The notes beneath the pieces were generated by a model. That model did no database searches, had not been told where the DNA came from, and saw nothing but the letters and a program-made list of their open reading frames with translations. 64,000 nt of DNA from Bacteroidota bacterium (GTDB lineage Bacteria; Bacteroidota; Bacteroidia; Cytophagales; Cyclobacteriaceae): NCBI GenBank assembly GCA_018267275.1, contig JAFDYV010000004.1:310001-374000 (forward strand). Direction: 5' to 3'. Shown here piece by piece: positions 61,681 to 64,000 of this stretch. Numbering within the stretch: the stretch's first letter is position 1; every line of letters begins with the position of its first letter. A program made the translations under genes and the position numbers.

Positions 61681-62280
61681 CTAAGCATTTTTCCATTTGA
61701 TGCCGCAGCCAATTGCCTTCACCTTGGTTATCGGCACGGCCCTTCCACTCAACAGGGCATTCACTGCGTCTTCTACATAACGCTTGCTAACAGCGTTTTC
61801 ATTTCTTGCGTTGTCATCTATTGCGCCAATGTACTGTACTTTTAACGCTTTATCCAAAACAAAAACATGCGGTGTGTTGGTAGCGCCAAATGCCGTAGCC
61901 ACACTTTGGGTTTCGTCTACTAAGTAGGGAAAGGTGTAGTTCTTACGTTTTGCCAGCTTCGCCATTTCGTCAAACGAATCACCACCCGATTTGCTCGGAT
62001 CATTTGGGTTAATGGCAATTACGGGAAATCCCTTAGCTGCATACTTGTCGTTCAGGGCAACAATGCGATCATTGTAGGCCTTTGAATACGGGCAAGTGTT
62101 GCAATCGAAAATCACGATGTATCCCTGTGCGTCTTTAAAGTCGGCCAACGAAACCATTTTACCATCCACATTCTTCAGTTTGAAATCGGCCGCAGTCTCG
62201 CCAATGTCATAACCATTTTTTACAGGCGCACCTGCCCAAGTAAATGCAACCAATACCAATAAAATCACCACACGTTTCAT
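61681..62280 (-). CDS. Thioredoxin-fold (AhpC/TSA-like) exported protein
   Basis: 199 residues with a short hydrophobic signal (MKRVVILLVLVAFTWAGA). The thioredoxin fold is clear: GETAADFKLKNVDGKMVSLADF, then a CxxC-like DCNTCPYSKAY near residue 75, and FPYLVDETQSVATAFGATNTPHVFVLDKALKVQYIGAIDD. The pattern fits the redoxin/peroxiredoxin-like proteins with an unusual CNTC active site. It follows the TlpA-like gene by 14 bases and probably acts in the same periplasmic redox system. Confidence 0.87.
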   Translation of the reverse strand: MKRVVILLVLVAFTWAGAPVKNGYDIGETAADFKLKNVDGKMVSLADFKDAQGYIVIFDCNTCPYSKAYNDRIVALNDKYAAKGFPVIAINPNDPSKSGGDSFDEMAKLAKRKNYTFPYLVDETQSVATAFGATNTPHVFVLDKALKVQYIGAIDDNARNENAVSKRYVEDAVNALLSGRAVPITKVKAIGCGIKWKNA

Positions 62281-62294
62281 ATAATTTTGTTTAG

Positions 62295-62780
62295 TTATTT
62301 TACCGCTTCTATTAACTTCTCCAACTGCCCCTCGCCTACTTCACCCTGCACAAATTGCCGCTTGTCTGTTTTTGGGTTGATGACCAGCGTGGCCGGCAGT
62401 GCGCCCGACCAACGCTTCTCAATTTTATCAATCCAAGCATTGGGGTTATCTGCAGTTAGAAAGAGCACTTTTGATTCCAGCTTTTTTCTATCAATGAATC
62501 GCTCTACTTTCGTGGGGTCGGGGTCTAAGTCGTAGTCCATACTTACAAGCAGCACTTCAACGTCTCCATTTTCTTTGTTCAGTTTTTCAAATAACGGAAG
62601 CTCATGTATGCACGGAGCGCACCAAGTAGCCCAAAAATTTACAATCAATACCTTCCCGTCTTTCTCAGACAACCGTTTTTGAAATTGTTGTAACGTAACA
62701 GCCTCGGCCTTTTGGGCGTTCGCGCATGCAGCCGACAAAAGCAAGGCGAAAATGACAAATAGATTGGTCTTTATTCTCAT
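62295..62780 (-). CDS. TlpA/ResA-like thioredoxin
   Basis: 161 residues from ATG 62780 (MRIKTNLFVIFALLLSAACANAQ), the longer frame from 62867 adding an unlikely 29-residue extension. The domain carries FWATWCAPCIHELPLFEKLNKE with the CxxC (Cys-Ala-Pro-Cys) active site and a cis-Pro segment (GALPATLVIN). TlpA-like proteins reduce disulphides in the periplasm, for example in cytochrome c maturation. It is the first of two thioredoxin-fold genes in a short operon. Confidence 0.9.
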   Translation of the reverse strand: MRIKTNLFVIFALLLSAACANAQKAEAVTLQQFQKRLSEKDGKVLIVNFWATWCAPCIHELPLFEKLNKENGDVEVLLVSMDYDLDPDPTKVERFIDRKKLESKVLFLTADNPNAWIDKIEKRWSGALPATLVINPKTDKRQFVQGEVGEGQLEKLIEAVK

Positions 62781-63160
62781 TGCGTGAAGTGCAAACCTAG
62801 CCAAATTTAGTGGCGAATTTGCATGTAAGTTTGATGAAAGGTATTCGCCTAAATGCATAACTTTCAATTAGTTGCCGGAATCAGGAAATTCTTGAAAAAT
62901 TAATCCACAATTTTGAGTAGTTGTCAACATTACTGGATTGTTATCGTTTAACTATTTGATTATCAAATTAATAAACGCATTTTGGTTAATGTTTTCTTTG
63001 TGGATAATTGTGGAAACTACAGCAAAGCAATACTTTCAAAAATGAAAATTGCCAGAAATTATAATTGCTTAATTTTCAAGAAAATAGAAAACAGAATGTC
63101 GCTGGAATCGGAGACAAAAAAGCTGATTAAAAGGCAGCAATCAGCCGGGCATATCATGCA
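62781..63160. other. AT-rich gap with DnaA-box-like sites
   Basis: No convincing gene lies in these 380 bases (a short TTG-started frame at 62982-63164 is not persuasive). TGTGGATAA at 62999-63007 is a perfect inverse of the DnaA box TTATCCACA; TAATCCACA at 62901-62909, TTGTCAACA at 62921-62929 and TGTGGAAAC at 63009-63017 are near matches. The surrounding sequence is very A+T-rich. Confidence 0.4.
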
Positions 63161-63412
63161 TTAGGCTGCGTGCGAAGACTCAACCGACACCCTTTCGGAT
63201 TTCAATGAGACAGACTTTCCGGCCGGAAACATTTCTTGCCAAACCAAAAAATCTTTCACCAGCACACAATCGTTGAGCAGTACATCTGCTTTTAGTATGT
63301 TGATAACTTTTTGCTGATCGAATGTTCGCCAAAAAATTTGTCGCTCTTCTTCCGGCAACGTAGAAATTCGCACGTACTCAATTCCCCGAAAACGCTCCAC
63401 GGCAACTTTCAT
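63161..63412 (-). CDS. Small hypothetical protein
   Basis: 83 residues: VAVERFRGIEYVRISTLPEEERQIFWRTFDQQKVINILKADVLLNDCVLVKDFLVWQEMFPAGK and a Ser-rich tail. It has two possible helices with one Cys and no signal peptide. An internal TGTTGATAA (also DnaA-box-like) lies in it. No family recognised. It is divergent from the aminotransferase gene by about 100 bases. Codon use looks like that of neighbours, so it may be real. Confidence 0.5.
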   Translation of the reverse strand: MKVAVERFRGIEYVRISTLPEEERQIFWRTFDQQKVINILKADVLLNDCVLVKDFLVWQEMFPAGKSVSLKSERVSVESSHAA

Positions 63413-63517
63413 AGATTGTAGGTTACGTTACATGCATTACCGCCAGCCAAAAATGGTAACCCAAGTTTTTGAAATCTATCAAAAAGCTTATGTTTAGAAA
63501 TCTTTACCCCACAAGCT

Positions 63518-64000
63518 ATGCTATCACTACAGCGCTCTAAGTTTTCATTGACACGCGGCACCACATATTTGAACTGTGCGTATATGTCGCCTCTGCTAAA
63601 GAGCGTTGAAAAAGCTGGGATCAAAGGGATGTTGCGCAAACGAAGTCCATTTCAGGTTTCGCCTACGGATTTTTTTACAGAGACTGACACATTGCGCAGC
63701 GAATACGCCAGATTAATTGGTGTAAGGGATCCAAAGCGAATTGTGGTGATTCCCTCGGTATCTTATGGCATGGCTACCGTGGCTAAGAATGTCAAAATAT
63801 CGGCAGGAGATAATATCGTTGTGGCAGGGGAACAGTTTCCCAGTAACTATTACCCTTGGAAAAAACTATGCGATGAATGTCATGGCCATATCAAAACAGT
63901 GAATGCACCCGATGTAACTGCGCGCGGCCGGGTTTGGAACGAACTAATTTTAGATGCCATTGATAAGAAAACCAAAATGGTGGCACTTGGCCACGTTCAT
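63518..64000 (+). CDS. Class V aminotransferase-type PLP enzyme, cut by window end
   Basis: 161 codons from ATG 63518 to the last base of the window, still in frame. The opening LSLQRSKFSLTRGTTYLNCAYMSPL is the aminotransferase class V/cysteine desulfurase start; further on come VVIPSVSYGMATVAKNVKI and VVAGEQFPSNYYPWKK, followed by LDAIDKKTKMVALGHVH, in which the last His is the usual SxxH-type position. The PLP lysine lies beyond the window. It could be a cysteine desulfurase, kynureninase-like or selenocysteine lyase relative; not decided by this part. Confidence 0.88.
   Translation, partial: MLSLQRSKFSLTRGTTYLNCAYMSPLLKSVEKAGIKGMLRKRSPFQVSPTDFFTETDTLRSEYARLIGVRDPKRIVVIPSVSYGMATVAKNVKISAGDNIVVAGEQFPSNYYPWKKLCDECHGHIKTVNAPDVTARGRVWNELILDAIDKKTKMVALGHVH

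Noticed and set aside
62982..63164. 60-codon plus-strand frame in the AT-rich gap
   Set aside because: TTG start, low-complexity Lys/Ile/Asn content expected from A+T-rich DNA, no support.
63409..63639. 76-codon minus-strand frame
   Set aside because: It is antisense to the start of the class V aminotransferase, whose frame is much more protein-like.

Overview
The window reads as chromosomal DNA of a member of the Bacteroidota, most likely a gliding Cytophagales-type bacterium. Supporting this are a GldB-like gliding lipoprotein, a 2,050-residue secreted protein ending in a type IX secretion sorting domain, a SusC-type TonB-dependent receptor fold, several families frequent in this phylum (DUF6702, DUF1572, a DUF6427-like protein, a DEDDh exonuclease/GIY-YIG fusion), and promoters of the Bacteroidota type (TTTG, then 19-20 bases, then TAnnTTTG) instead of the usual -35/-10 boxes. 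Genes are dense, on both strands, with many start/stop overlaps. Most of the window is ordinary housekeeping and envelope gene content; there is no phage, transposase, CRISPR array or rRNA operon.

Layout. 1-9.5 kb: envelope and secreted proteins (lipoprotein fragment, PstS-like small binding protein with its putative outer-membrane partner, Rieske protein, M20 amidohydrolase, propeller protein, double-YCII protein, EamA transporter). 9.5-18.9 kb: SNF2 helicase, RbfA with a LolC/E-type permease, TpiA, DUF6702, UbiA prenyltransferase and a methyltransferase. 19-25 kb: one giant type IX-secreted repeat protein. 25.6-32.5 kb: TonB receptor divergent from a CzcA/CzcB heavy-metal efflux cassette that has no outer-membrane channel gene. 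32.5-47.6 kb: GH3-family protein, S41 protease, GldB, deoxynucleoside kinase, RluD, radical SAM protein, YraN, sugar-phosphate isomerase. 47.6-55.7 kb: LipB, three tandem TPM-domain genes, then a glyA-tatC-rpiB-prmA run. 55.7-56.3 kb: tRNA-Leu and tRNA-Gly with three truncated tRNA-Leu copies. 56.3-64 kb: a sugar-type transporter with two Gfo/Idh/MocA oxidoreductases, a pair of thioredoxin-fold proteins, an AT-rich stretch with DnaA-box-like sites, and the start of a class V aminotransferase cut by the window edge.

The most unusual material is between genes. (1) A tRNA-Leu(UAA) gene is flanked by three broken copies in which the anticodon arm has been replaced by a perfect TCCCGCT-AAA-AGCGGGA hairpin. 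(2) Two unrelated intergenic elements share the same architecture: two inverted arms, each built of exactly four 7-base units (28 bases per arm); three further single-arm runs of 7-base units occur elsewhere in the window. These look like a dispersed family of heptad-repeat elements. (3) Several clean operator-like palindromes lie upstream of genes. All functional statements rest on reading the sequence by eye; no database search was run.
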